Assembly: GCA_000827495.1 (NCBI GenBank)
Contig: KN817593.1
Location: forward strand, 62,001-126,000
Direction of reading: 5' to 3'
Source: Hypholoma sublateritium FD-334 SS-4
Taxonomy: Eukaryota; Basidiomycota; Agaricomycetes; Agaricales; Strophariaceae
DNA length: 64,000 nucleotides
The notes under the pieces: generated by a model
The model's input: only the letters and a program-made list of their open reading frames with translations
Databases searched by the model: none
Told to the model about the DNA's origin: nothing
Translations under genes and position numbers: made by a program
In this document: in pieces, positions 1-11,232 of the stretch
Position numbering within the stretch: the stretch's first letter is position 1
Layout of the letters: the number at the start of each line of letters is the position of its first letter

Positions 1-26
1 GGATGCCCGCGAAATATCTACAATAA

Positions 27-224
27 CGAATTCGTCGCTGGTTTGACAAATGCGCAGCACCGTGCATTGGATATGAAGGAAGCGATGGATTTAGGACATG
101 TCCAACTTGTATATTAGATGATGTGCCTGTTGATGTATTTGTTTCTCAAATATATGAAGAACTAAGTGAAGACAACCTACAAAGTAATCAACGACGATGG
201 CCACCTATGTCCAGAGAGACTTGA
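27..224 (+). pseudogene. 3' coding remnant with paired cysteines (partial)
   Basis: Frame 3 is open from 27 to a TGA at 222-224 and reads like real protein: two cysteine pairs (C-x3-C and C-x2-C, about 15 residues apart) are followed by an acidic helix-like tail (VFVSQIYEELSEDNL). There is no start codon and a TAA lies just upstream at 24-26. A second coding-like stretch in another frame follows (about 184-263, containing DDGHLCPERLEIEIEN). This suggests either a spliced 3' end or a frameshifted relic of a gene entering from the left. The cysteine spacing could bind zinc, but no family is recognised. It may be a transposon-encoded protein remnant. Confidence 0.3.
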
Positions 225-530
225 AATTGAAATAGAGAACATTGGTCCAGAGGACGATACCAGATAATCCAACCCGTGGAGTTCGGAGTTGGAATGTTCA
301 AGTCGACGGCATTCATTGTCGTGTCCCAGTCCTGGCGACCTGATTATTTCAAGTGAGGTATCGCGTCTGTCGTCCACTGAGCGGAAATGATGGGAGGAAG
401 ATGTTGAGAAGACGTTTAAGAGTCGCATGTCGCCCTGGCGGTCAAGGCGATTATGTGGGGACAGGCGCATGGAACCATGGCCGTTCCGAACTTGATGAAA
501 TCAAACAAAGATTAGGGGCTGGAGTATACC

Positions 531-850
531 AGATAATCCAGCAGACTTCAAGCGCCCTGACCTTATTCAAGTTGGATGTTTGAACAACGATTGAACTGCT
601 TGCTAAATTGTAGCTCCGATCAAACTCCGAACGCAAATGTCCTCATGCGCGGTTGGCAGTGGCCGAGTCAACTCTCTCCTTTCACCTGAATTGCAGCCTG
701 GATTACTTCGGATTATCTGAAGTATTCGATACTCTATCTGAAAGAATCGATACCTCTGTTGTTGGTCCTGGAAGATTGAAATATCAGCCACACACTTTCG
801 GCGCACTTCGCACAAATGTACGCATTCAGCATGCCAGTGGTAGCATATAA
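531..850. repeat. Dispersed repeat, copy 1 (MITE-like)
   Basis: AGATAATCCAGCAGACTTC at 531 recurs at 6997, and the reverse-complement core GGATTATCTGAAG occurs at 710 here and at 7228 in the second copy. Similarity continues after this core (GATTGAAATATCAGCCACAC at 775 versus GATTGGAATATCAAACACAC at 7290). The two copies have clearly diverged. A further AGATAATCC lies near 263. The ORFs crossing it are not convincing genes. The inverted AGATAATCC/GGATTATCT pair suggests a decayed non-autonomous DNA element, but ends and target duplications were not resolved. Confidence 0.45.
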
Positions 851-1001
851 TTCAATGTTTTTCAGTACAGTGCAACTCGAATCTATAGATGTCAACTTAA
901 GGCTCGATCTACCGAAGCTTCACATATCCGTATAATCAAGGTCAGGATCACTTTCGGTTCATCTTCACGGCAATGCTAATGCTTGTGCATATACTACACA
1001 G

Positions 1002-3949
1002 ATGCCACTTTCCTTCGACTATGCGCGGGGAAGCGCATTTGTTGATAATGGACGTCTGTATTATTCTCCCAATTGCTCACGTCCCGTAATCATCCCTCCC
1101 CGTGGACCGTTTTTCGAGTCGACGTCCCCTTTTACCGGGCGGCGACTAGCGTTTTCTGATTTCTTACAGCCAGTTTGGTGGTCGCAGAGCTGGTCTTGGC
1201 TCTCATTCGTTCCGCTGCAGCCAACCTACACATCGTTCCCCTTTGAGCCTTTAACGTGGATGCCGCCCATTGTCCCTGTCGAAATCTCTGTCACGAACCC
1301 TCCCAACGGCAAAGAGGTCAAACATATGTTCAGGATGCACAAGGACGTTGCTTCTACATGGCTCAAGCAAGAACAGCTTCTTGTCACTGCCGCAAACAAA
1401 ATCCGTGTCAAACATGGCATCTTCAGTACTACACCACCACTGCCATCATCGTTTGGTTTTGCACGAGCCCATAAGTCGCATGCTTTGGCGAAGCAAATGG
1501 CTTCAATCTCGCGCGACTGGTTTGGCGTTCTGATGGGATGGTTAGCAAGCATCATTGCAGAAGTTGGGATTTCAAAGCATCAACGAGTACACACTGAGAA
1601 CTTGCCGGTGCCGTATTGGTATTGGTTTCTTTTGAATGAAGGGATGCCCCACCACTGGTTGGATGGTTTACGATTTTCACCCGTTGGACTTATTGGCCAT
1701 GACACACTACGTGCAGGAATTGTTTTCTCATGGGCGGAAGACCAACACAGCCGCCCGCCTATTGATTTCTTCTATAACCACTCGATTCCCATGTTTTTCC
1801 CTTGGTCCATTAAAGAAGAACAGCTGATTGCTCGTGATCCTTCTCTGTCTTACCTGCGCCCGCCAAACGAACTCATCCAGAATGCTTTATCATTCCTTTC
1901 AAAAACTCCGCAAAGTCTTCCTTTGGCCGCCTTCACCATGAAATGTTTTTTACGGGCAGACTATGACGGGCCTCTGAAAAAGGAAACTTTACATGTTCTT
2001 GATGCTCGTTTGGCATCCTCATTTGTGCTGAGAATTATGACAGATCTTTTCATGTCCCAATACACCACTTTGACTGAATTCACTTCAATGCCAGGGGCAA
2101 TGGATCAGCTGGCTGATGCTATGGCCGCAATTCCCGAAGATCAGCGTCGAGCCGCCGAGGCAGCGGCATCTGTACCTCAACAAGTAATGTTACCAAAGGA
2201 GCTCCAACCAATCGGCGTGTCAAACGGTGTTCTTCTAGACTGGAAGGACTTTTTCATATCCAGAGCGAAGCGACATAGAGAGAAACTGTCTTCAGCGTCT
2301 GACCTCGATAAAGAAGCAATCGAAAACCGCAGGCGGCGCCCACCTACCAAGAAGACCAAGATGTTCGTATGGGAGATCATCAAGACACCTGGAGCCTTGA
2401 CGCTATACAGACACAACCAAATCACAAGGTCAGCCTTCGAGGATATATTGGAAGATGATGTTGAGCATATCTATGACCCCATCATCAATGAATGGGATTT
2501 CTTTCCTGGTTTCGTCAAAGATCCTGAAAGTCAAGCCGAAAATGAGGTTCCTTCTCTGCGCCTCGCCCCTCCAGTAGCGTACAGGCACTTCTATGATAGC
2601 GATGATAACAACAGTGATGATGAAGAGAACTGTTTCGATGCCTATAATCTCAACTCTCTCTCAGACTCTGGTCCTCCTCATGCCCTTCCATCGAGCCGAT
2701 CCTCTTATCAAGCAATGGATGTTGACGAAGAGGGCGAGATCGTTGAGGATAATCCTGATGTTTCATGTGATCTAGAAGAAACACTATGCTATATGTACGG
2801 CTGGAAGCGTTCACATGGTTACGAAACATTTCCCGGGCCTGCAAATCTCTTGGATTGGAGAGGTGTTGAGAAAATCTTAGGTTTCTCATCGACTCCCGCA
2901 GCACAGAAAGTTGAAAAATTAGCAATTACCTCTTTTGTGACGATCCTTGCCATGGGCCCCCTATCCTCCCAAAAGCTTTCGATCAGTCTTGATGACTTGA
3001 ACAGCAAAAATCGAGATCCCCTTTGCTTATCCTTTGACTTCAGGAACATTTTGCGACTTGAAGATGGTGTTTTCATATTTCATTCCCTTCCTTCTGAGGC
3101 ATGCAATTGGTTGTTGGCTGTTCATTCACCAGAGATTGCTTTGTATGTAGTTCGCCTTTTAGTTTCTTACCCTCGGCACACAAATGTCACCCTTGCTAGG
3201 CATCTTCTTGAACGGGGCATTGGCATGTATACCCTCTTGCACCTCCGCTCCAACTCCAACACTCTGGAGGCACCAATCCCAGCTGTACCTCAACATTCTT
3301 TCAATTCACTGTGTTCATTTCGGGAATATGGATATTCTTTCAATGCTCTTGATTTCCAAAGTTACACCTACAGATGCAGGCAGTTATTGGGTGAAAATGG
3401 ACGTGGTGCACTATTACGAGGTGGAATTTTGGCTCGCATTGCACGCGAGTTTATAAGCATTGAAACAGCCCTGGATGGGCCTTCTCGTCAAGTTTTGAAT
3501 GATCGCACAGGTGCTTCGTTTCAATCAGAAGCCCATGGGTACAAATACTGGGATGACGAAATAAACCAAACCGAAATAGATATATTGTGTGGAACTTACC
3601 ATGTACCAACAGGTATGCTAGCTATAATATATATACTATGTGAATTACGAAGCTGACATAGATCTTATTAACAGCTCGAATGGATCACATCAAAGTTTTA
3701 TCTTGGTTTCCTCCTCCATCGGTGTGGGCTGGAAATGGATTTGCATGGCTAGAGTGGACTGAAGCCAGTGAAAATCTGTTTAAAGATATTCTCCGGAAGA
3801 TTCAAAGGAATCAATTTCAACCACTTTCGAAGGCTGACTGGAGAAAGAAATTGCGGGGTTTTGGTGGTACCAGAAAGTTACTTGAAGCCAATGCACAGCG
3901 TGCAATAGAATTTCTCAATAACTACTGTCCTGTTCGGAGGTCTATTTAA
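1002..3949 (+). CDS. Orphan 961-aa protein, two exons, unknown function
   Basis: Exons 1002-3612 and 3675-3949. The 62-nt intron has GTATGC at the donor and AACAG at the acceptor, and the phases join cleanly (phase 1) to give 961 residues. No catalytic domain is recognised. Visible features are an aromatic-rich N-terminus (WWSQSWSWLSF), a basic patch near residue 445 (ENRRRRPPTKKTK) that could be a nuclear signal, and acidic stretches near residues 530-610 (DSDDNNSDDEEN; MDVDEEGEIVED). The C-terminal exon is basic. Nuclear localisation is an inference from these patches. The long intact frame beside repeats and decayed coding pieces is compatible with a lineage-expanded or transposon-associated family. 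That is inference and no homolog is named. Confidence 0.75.
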
Positions 3950-6344
3950 ACTTGTATGACAACAAAAAATGAGCTACAATACCTACCTATACGATGATTT
4001 CTTGAAATTGGACTCTTGGAGTGATCCAAATATACTTACTCATGTTGGAACCTAAACAGTTTTGAGCTCAGTGGCAACAATAGTGACCTGGATTAGTATT
4101 ACTCACAATACTGACGCGTCAGCAAACACAAGCTTGCCTTGCGTGCGTGTGTGGTCAGGCTCAGGCTCGATGTCGAGGATGGTGAATTTGAATTGGACGA
4201 GGTCGGCGAACAGCCGAGCGAGTCAAAGCGTACACTAGTATATCTGGAAGGAATTTCGCAGGTTTTCAAGGTTTGGGGAGCAGCAGCAGCTGGAGTGAGT
4301 CCACAACGCGCGTGCAGATGGTGAGAAGATTATCTTGCTGAAATTACGAGCTTGTTCTACGAGAATGCAGACAAGGTCTTTCAGCTTCCTCATACGAATC
4401 AGTTCCACTGATTCCGGTATTGCAAGTGTTCATGATGTAGGGGCGCTAAGAAGCGTTCATAATTGCGACAGAACGACACAGATGTCAGAAGCCGCGTGGA
4501 GCTTGCTGTAATCCGCACCACAAAATAATTGTGGGCACGCTTGCTTATTTGTCCGCACTTCAGATCTCAGTTAGTCGAGCACTCCTGGCAAGGTGGAAGG
4601 GGGGTAGTCATAGCTAGCACCTCCGTTTCTTTCAGAGATTCTGTAAGTCTCCATTTCGGCGACCAGACTAGCTCATTAATATCAAATAAGACGCATCGGA
4701 GAAACTGTTTCTTTAGAAAACCTTTAGAAAACCCAACGAATTCTTCACTTATGTCGATCTTCTTACTGGGCCAGATGGGCTGCTCTCACGCAGTACACTG
4801 TTACCAGAGGCAATCCTGCAAACTGCCTTAGAAATTGGGATCAACAAAGGGATAATCCGCGAAATCAGTGTCTTAAACACGATGCAAATGAATCTTTCGA
4901 TGCATACGGCAACTCCAAAGCTAGAAGCCTTTTAATACCTCTGGGCAACACTCCAACTCACGGCCGCGCAGATACGAAACAGACGTCCAGTCTGGTGCAA
5001 AGATTAGCCTCAACGACACCAGGGGTTACGCGGAAGGGGCTCAGCCCAAAGAAGGTCCCGAAGGTGATCTCGCCGAAGATCGCGCCGGTGGGGGAAGACT
5101 ATGTCTCCGTGCGTGCGCAACGCGAACCACGCGCCCACGGAGATGCGGGCGAAAGCAAAAGCGAGCGCGGACTCCAATAGATCATCTTGAATGGAGGATA
5201 TCTAATCAATGATGCTGTCCCTCGCCCTCGCCCAGACCTACTTCAAGTTCTTGCGCGGATCTAGCCAGGAGGCGGAGGACTTCTCGCGCCAGGCTGCCGA
5301 GCTTGCTGAACAGCTAAATGTACCTGCGATGAGGAATCGTGCTCTTGCAAAGCAATGGAATATCCAGCTACACGCCCCAGCTAATCCATACAATGCGGCC
5401 GAATTTGTGTCCGACTATCCAAACATCAACACACTTGATATATGTGGACACGAAAACTCGTATGCTGAACAGGAGGTCAAGAGTAACGTGCGCCTACTCT
5501 GACATTCGAAATGACATCAAGGCCAAGTTGGCCTTGGGGTTTATGTTCGATTCCCCACGAATATGTTCCTGAGTTCTCTAACTGAATCCAGTGCGTGTTT
5601 ACCTATTCACGCCACCCGCAGGCCCTGCTGATATTCTTCCAGCAATTGCGGTGTCCATGGGCATGGGCAGCAAAGAAGATACCCGAATGCAACCCGAATG
5701 ACCTTTTCGTCTATAGAAGTCATATGTAGAGGCTTTGGCAAGTGCCGAGAAAATGCTTTGGGAGTATCTGCATTGATCTTGGCTCACAGTAATGTAGTGA
5801 GAATTCGCGAAGCGGCAATCTCGCTAGTCCTTGTCGGCGCATTCCGGAGATCTTTGGGCGCTAAAGGGCTTGATGGTGGACCGGTAACGGTCGGTCCAAT
5901 ATTAGGTACGTTTTGGCCCCCATTGTTGCTAAATTCTTGACCAATCCACATTATCCCGTTGTGCATGTCAGCGGCTCTGTCTTTGCGTCGGGACATGCTC
6001 GAGGCAGTCGAGCAAAAACCACTTCAACAACCTCCAGACAATCTTCAGCAGTCCTGTTGGAAGACGGCGATTGCTAGCGCTGAAAAAGGCCGCTGCTTTG
6101 CACTAGCACCTTTCCGATTCCGGTTCCGAGGACGTGGGCATTGGTGAGTTGAAGAACTATTGGGATACTATTCAAACAAAGTACAATGAACAAATTCTGA
6201 ATTCCGCCACCACCCTTACGGCACCAGAAACGATCGGCCTTTAACATTAGAGTCACTCCTGACAAAAGCACACTATTTGTCTATTGGCCTCCCGTCAAGA
6301 AGGTGGATACGAGTCTGCCAAGTCCTTGATCTTCTGCATCCCGC
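3950..6344. other. Gap with scattered coding remnants
   Basis: No intact gene is supported. Several short stretches have protein-like composition. 5209-5502 (+) carries a helical segment (SSQEAEDFSRQAAELAEQL). 5615-5698 (+) carries PADILPAIAVSMGMGSKEDT. About 6125-6244 (+) carries VGIGELKNYWDTIQTKYNEQ before a TAA. The minus strand near 5000-5095 carries IFGEITFGTFFGLSPFRVTP. They lie in different frames or strands and do not join into one model, so they are best read as decayed genes. Confidence 0.35.
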
Positions 6345-6880
6345 TGAAAGGAAGGCCAGAAGCCCCTCAAATTTGCGACCTGCGCAGAAGGAAAATATGA
6401 GTTTGACGCTAAACTGCCGTTGGACAGACCCCAACTATTACTTACCATCACGATCGATGTCATTTAGTAACTCTTTGGCGTTCTGGATGACGGTGGGGAG
6501 GGGAGTTCGGAAGGATCTAAAAACTATGTACCCCCTGAGTTCAGTTCGCCTGCGTCGATGAGGGAGTGCGTCGAAGTCCTGATCCGACGTAGTAGCAAGC
6601 TGCCTCGTAGAGAGATCTAAATCAGGCTGAATCAGAGTTATTTGTGTGCCAATCATTGAATGCTTGCCATCGCGACCCCTTCAGCCTGGAACTTCTCGGC
6701 CAAAGCTTGTTCAAGGTTTATCGGAAAGGTGTTGGTGACAGCAGTAAGTTGGGACTCGAGGTTGGCGGCGAGGTCGATTAGACGAGTGCCAGTCTTGATT
6801 GGAGTGCTATGAACATGTGCAGGAGCGTCGGCGGATTCAGAATCTGCCTCTTCAAGGCGATGGTTCAGATGCACTTACTT
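6345..6880 (-). pseudogene. Truncated copy of the 9417-11232 orphan gene
   Basis: Closely matches about 9925-10510 on the same strand, including the exon end EQALAEKF(Q/K)AEGVAMASIQ and non-coding intron sequence (GTAAGTAATAGTTGGGGTCT on the minus strand is present in both). Because intron sequence is shared, this is a genomic duplication and not a retrocopy. It lacks the first exons and the two C-terminal exons of the longer copy. It has diverged by substitutions and small indels, so no full product is expected. Confidence 0.65.
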
Positions 6881-6996
6881 AGTTGCGAAACGCGATACCG
6901 TTACTGCCAGTGGGCTTCAAGACAATTTGTGAGGCGAGTTGATTGAGACCTTGGAAACGGGAAAGGAAGGATATCCAAGCACAGCCGAAGTGTGCT

Positions 6997-7340
6997 AGAT
7001 AATCCAGCAGACTTCCAAGATATAGTATGAGTCAACTAGCAAAGTGTCAACAGTGACTAGTCAGGTTATCATCTAAAGACGCAGGTAAATTATGAAACTC
7101 CGATGAAACTCCGACATCTTAAGTCAGGTCGCGATGATACGTTGGCATATGTGCTCTACTCCAGTACCGTGACATACGTTCACTCCTTTCACACTCAAGT
7201 TGCTAACTGCATCTACAATATTGCTTCGGATTATCTGAAGGAATCTATCTTGTTTAAGTCGCCTGAGGCCTCTGCTCCTGGTTTCGGCAGATTGGAATAT
7301 CAAACACACGCTTCAAGCACTGCGCTTTCAAATGTCAAGT
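6997..7340. repeat. Dispersed repeat, copy 2 (MITE-like)
   Basis: Diverged partner of the 531-850 repeat, in the same orientation. AGATAATCCAGCAGACTTC starts at 6997 and GGATTATCTGAAG at 7228. Downstream similarity runs to about 7340. The 6997-7005 and 7228-7236 ends are inverted 9-mers. No transposase ORF lies between them. Confidence 0.45.
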
Positions 7341-9416
7341 ACCAGAAAAATCGCTAGGCTGTTTAGATATGGTCAAAATTTCCAGTGTTTGACGCTTCAG
7401 CTGTGTGACAGTTCCGAGAGAATACCTTTGCATATTTGTCTTGTCGCCTCAAACCTTTAGGTGGATGCCACCAAGTGTCGCTGTGCAAATCGTCGTCAGA
7501 TCGTGCGTGAGTTTATCTGCATAGGACTTGAACTCTGTATATTCATATGTCCCATAGGTCTGACACATCTCCTTGGAAATGTTTCACGGCCTACGAAGCA
7601 GAGGCACACAGAAGGAAGAAGATCGCACCCGCTTGCGTTTATACCCAGAGAAAGGCAAATCAGATACTTGACGTTTTTCCAAATGAACGGACCGAGACTT
7701 ACACAATCTCCAGCGAAACCAAAGGGTCGAAAAGACATCTGCACAAAGGTCAAGCAATTCCTGGCATTATCAACACTATCTCTGGCAAAACTTTGATAGT
7801 CTTGAGCTACCTACAGACTGTGTGCTGCGACGAACTCCGAGGGTGGGGTGTTCTTCCTGCTTATATGAGGACGATGCTCATTTCCCACAGACGTACTCAG
7901 CTCTACCGTCGGCGTCATCCGGGTGAGATTTCTCTCTGCTTCTGGAGGCGACAATGGCTGGCCCGCGTCGCGCCAGCGCAACGATTGCTTGTATACGCCT
8001 ATTAGTCGACGATGCGTGTGCTGATACATACCTATAGGTGTGCGTCAAATTTTCGGCGCCGAGAAACAATCACCACAAACGCCGTATATGATATTGCATT
8101 CTGTTTCTTCTTTGGAAGATTGGAACACGCGACCTCAACGTTCAACGCTCAACTCGGTGCATGCACAGGGTGGTCACATGACTTTGTAAGCTACGTTCCA
8201 CCAAATCTGTATTCCGCTGTAAACAGCCGTGTAATAGGTAAATAAGTCATATTTCATCTCTCTCTATATATATTGGCACTTTTGTGCCTAAGAATCAAAA
8301 TTTTGGTTGCTGAGGAAAGGTCGGTGAGATGAATTAGCTTTGCATGAGGATTGTCACATGACATCAAATTCAATGTATACGCCCGTTTATTCAGTAACCA
8401 GTTGGACTTTTTCTAATTTTACTGTCAGAAGAACTCTAGCCCAGCCTCTATCAAAGAAGAAGAAAAACGAAATAGGAGGCCTTGTTTCCAACTGGGATGC
8501 CCGGAAGGCCAGAAAAGCAAGAGCACGCTCTGTGGCGCCAACCAATGGATTTCGCGCCCTGCAATCAATGGACACGAAAAGGATTCTTTGGAGAGAAATT
8601 CCCTATCCTCCAAACGCGGGAAAACATCGACGGGCCAGGTTACAAAAATTGTATGTCCTTCCCTTATCAAAGGCCTTGTCTAATTTTCTCTCTAGCCGAT
8701 GATTCAAATCGTTCCGGCCATCAGTTGAAGCGCCCTCTCACCAAGAAAGACGCACGCGGGTGCCCCATGCTGGACAGCTCGCCACCTACCTCCTGACGGT
8801 TCATAATCCGCGTCATCGCAATTCTTTTTCGCAAATGCACGGGTAAGCGCCCGGCGCGATGGGGCACACGGCGCACTCACCCGTGCATACATTCAGTGAT
8901 ACTCTATGAATATTGAGCACCCATGTTGTTTCTTAACTAACATCATATGGTTGAAACAGAATTGTTAAATACTACATGAAAAAATTATTGCGTGATGGAG
9001 AAACGGCTACAAGAACGCCGCAAAAGGAAATCCCTGCCCACCAATTATGGAAATGCCTACGCGCCTCCAAAATTGCAGTAACAGAAAGCTAGTGCAGAAA
9101 GTTATGAATACAAATACAGGCAACTGACTACGAATAAGATAGCCCTGCTGCTTATTATCCTTTGAACGCTCATCACTGCCAATTTCCGCAATTTCGTTTC
9201 CCCGCTCCAAAATCCATGCCCTCAACAACAAACGACAAGGCGTGTGCATAGGCAAACAACGAACAATTTTTCGAAAATCATTGAAATATGTGGACTCCAA
9301 AGATAATCAGCCGAAAAAAAAAATCCGTAACTTAAGTGGTAACAAAACGTTACAGCGAACAGAATGGAAATAAGGAAGAAAGAAGGGAACCGGGCACCAA
9401 ATGTCGGCACCAAATG
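7341..9416. other. Gap without a supported gene
   Basis: Open frames of 60-150 codons occur on both strands (for example 7547-8005 and 8340-8702, plus), but they overlap each other, lack intron-exon logic and show no recognisable motif. The only clear structure is the inverted repeat at 8835-8888. I see no supported gene. Confidence 0.4.
8835..8888. repeat. Inverted repeat ATGCACGGGT/ACCCGTGCAT
   Basis: ATGCACGGGT at 8835-8844 is perfectly complementary to ACCCGTGCAT at 8879-8888, with a 34-nt GC-rich spacer. The same GCACGGGT core forms a tight hairpin at 59369-59387. Confidence 0.5.
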
Positions 9417-11232
9417 TCAGAAATGAAGCGGCGAGTCCAACAAGCCTACACCTGACATAAATGGGTTTTCGATTGACACACTTGCGAACAGGTTTTGGAG
9501 GTCGAAGCCTTTTCGGAGTTCGTCTACTTGATGAATAAAAGAATCTCGAGCAGCTTCGCTGACGAGTCTATTTTTCTTGTCCCGCCCGATTCTTTTGGTA
9601 TCTCTTGAGATTCCCTGGAGAATACGTACTTCGTTCTTTGACAGTTGGTCGAAAATTTCCTCGGTACGATGATTAATGGTACCATATCCGCGAAGGCGGG
9701 AAAACCCTTCAAGGTCTGTATAGACCTATGAACAGAACATCATGTTCAGCGTATCGAAAGCGCTTAAGAGGATCTCACCATCGTCGCGGCGAGGGAAAAG
9801 ACATGGTGCGGGATTTCTAACCCCCTGTCGGAGTACTCTTCCAGGCCTCTTGCGAATGCTACGACACCTGCCTGATTGATGAATTCGGAGGTTAGGTGCA
9901 GTATTACACTAGATTTAAGAAGGGCGCAAAGTCCCTCAAATTTGCGACCTGCGCAGCAGGGCGCAGCAGGAAAATGTTAGTTTGACGCTTAACTACCGTT
10001 GGGTAGACCCCAACTATTACTTACCGCTGTCAGGAATGCCGACGTCATGACCATCGCGGCTTCCGATTATGTTGAGTAAATCTGTAGCGTTATGGATGAC
10101 GGTGGGGAGGGGAGTTCCAAAGGGTCTGGGAAAATTCTTTCCCCCAAAGTTCAGTTCGCCTGCGTCGATGAGGGTGTGTGTCGAGGTCCTTATCTGACGC
10201 AGTAGCAATCTCCCTCGTGTAGCGATCTAAAGCAGGCTAAATCAGAGTTATTTGTGTGCCAATCATTGAATGCTTGCCATCGCGACCCCTTCAGCCTTGA
10301 ACTTCTCGGCCAAAGCTTGTTCAAGGGATTGAGTCGCATTATCGGAAACATCGGTGTCCGCATCAAATTGCGACTCGAGGCTGACGGCGAGGTCGATTGT
10401 ACGAGTGCCAGTCGTGGTTGACGTGTTAGGAATAAGTGCGGCAGGAGCGTCGGCGGGTTTAGAATACGACTCTTGAGATGGTTCGGGTGCACTTAGCAAG
10501 TACGCAGCAAGGTGCCCATGCGCCAACATTCTTAATTTTTCTTGAATAGTGTGTTTCCTGTCAATAGTCTCTTGGATCAATGTGGCGCTGAACCTTTCTG
10601 TCCACATAGATCCTTCCGTGAGCGCAACAGTATTTTTGATATAGGTCTCGTCGAGGAGACACGAATACAACTCGAACATATCAACAGCCTCGCCGCTGCC
10701 GCCCGGCAGGTCATCTCTAACCTGTTTTTCGAGCCACCTACGCTGCTGGTTGGGTGAATTGTCTTTCTCGGTCGGACCTCCGGCTTCGTTATAGAAGTCG
10801 TTAAAATACTCCAGCAGCATTTTTCGGCCACCTTTACGATTCTGTAGCACGCCAGTTTGTTTGAATTGGGAAGAAACCCACTGCGGACTGTCTAAATGAG
10901 ATGGAAAGCTCACTTTGAATAAACAAATTAAATCCCTCGACTCCTACATGCTCATATCAAGCATGAGCGATGTTCCGCTCTTCCGGTACTAGTATCATTA
11001 CACTTACCTCTTCCTCTTCGAGTGCTTTGTCTTGTGTTACTCCGCTATTGACTGTCGAACCTTGAAATATACTCTTTCGCCTCCACCCAGAAAGGCTTTT
11101 AGTATCGACACTCGCACTTTCTATAATTTCTGATTGAGTCTTTGACTCGGTAGTTAGAACCACAGTAGGAAGAACGTTACGCTCGCTCGGATTCATTGTG
11201 TGTCGAGTGGCCTGGTTTGCAGTTTCAAGCAC
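9417..11232 (-). CDS. Multi-exon orphan gene, parent of the 6.4-kb copy
   Basis: Minus-strand model. Exon 1 is 11232-11008 (donor GTAAGTG, phase 0). The next exon is about 10880-10263 (216-codon frame, containing MLLEYFNDFYNEAGG). An exon ends at 10025 (donor GTAAGTAAT) with an unresolved 5' boundary. Two well-defined last exons follow, 9948-9779 and 9725-9417, with GTGAGA/CATAG at the intron between them. Phases of the final three join perfectly (1, then 0) and end at TGA 9417-9419. The last exon is charged and helical (FDQLSKNEVRILQGISRDT). No family is recognised. The link between the 10263 stop and the downstream exons is uncertain: either a non-canonical donor is used or these are two adjacent genes. 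A partial duplicate lies at 6345-6880. Confidence 0.55.
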
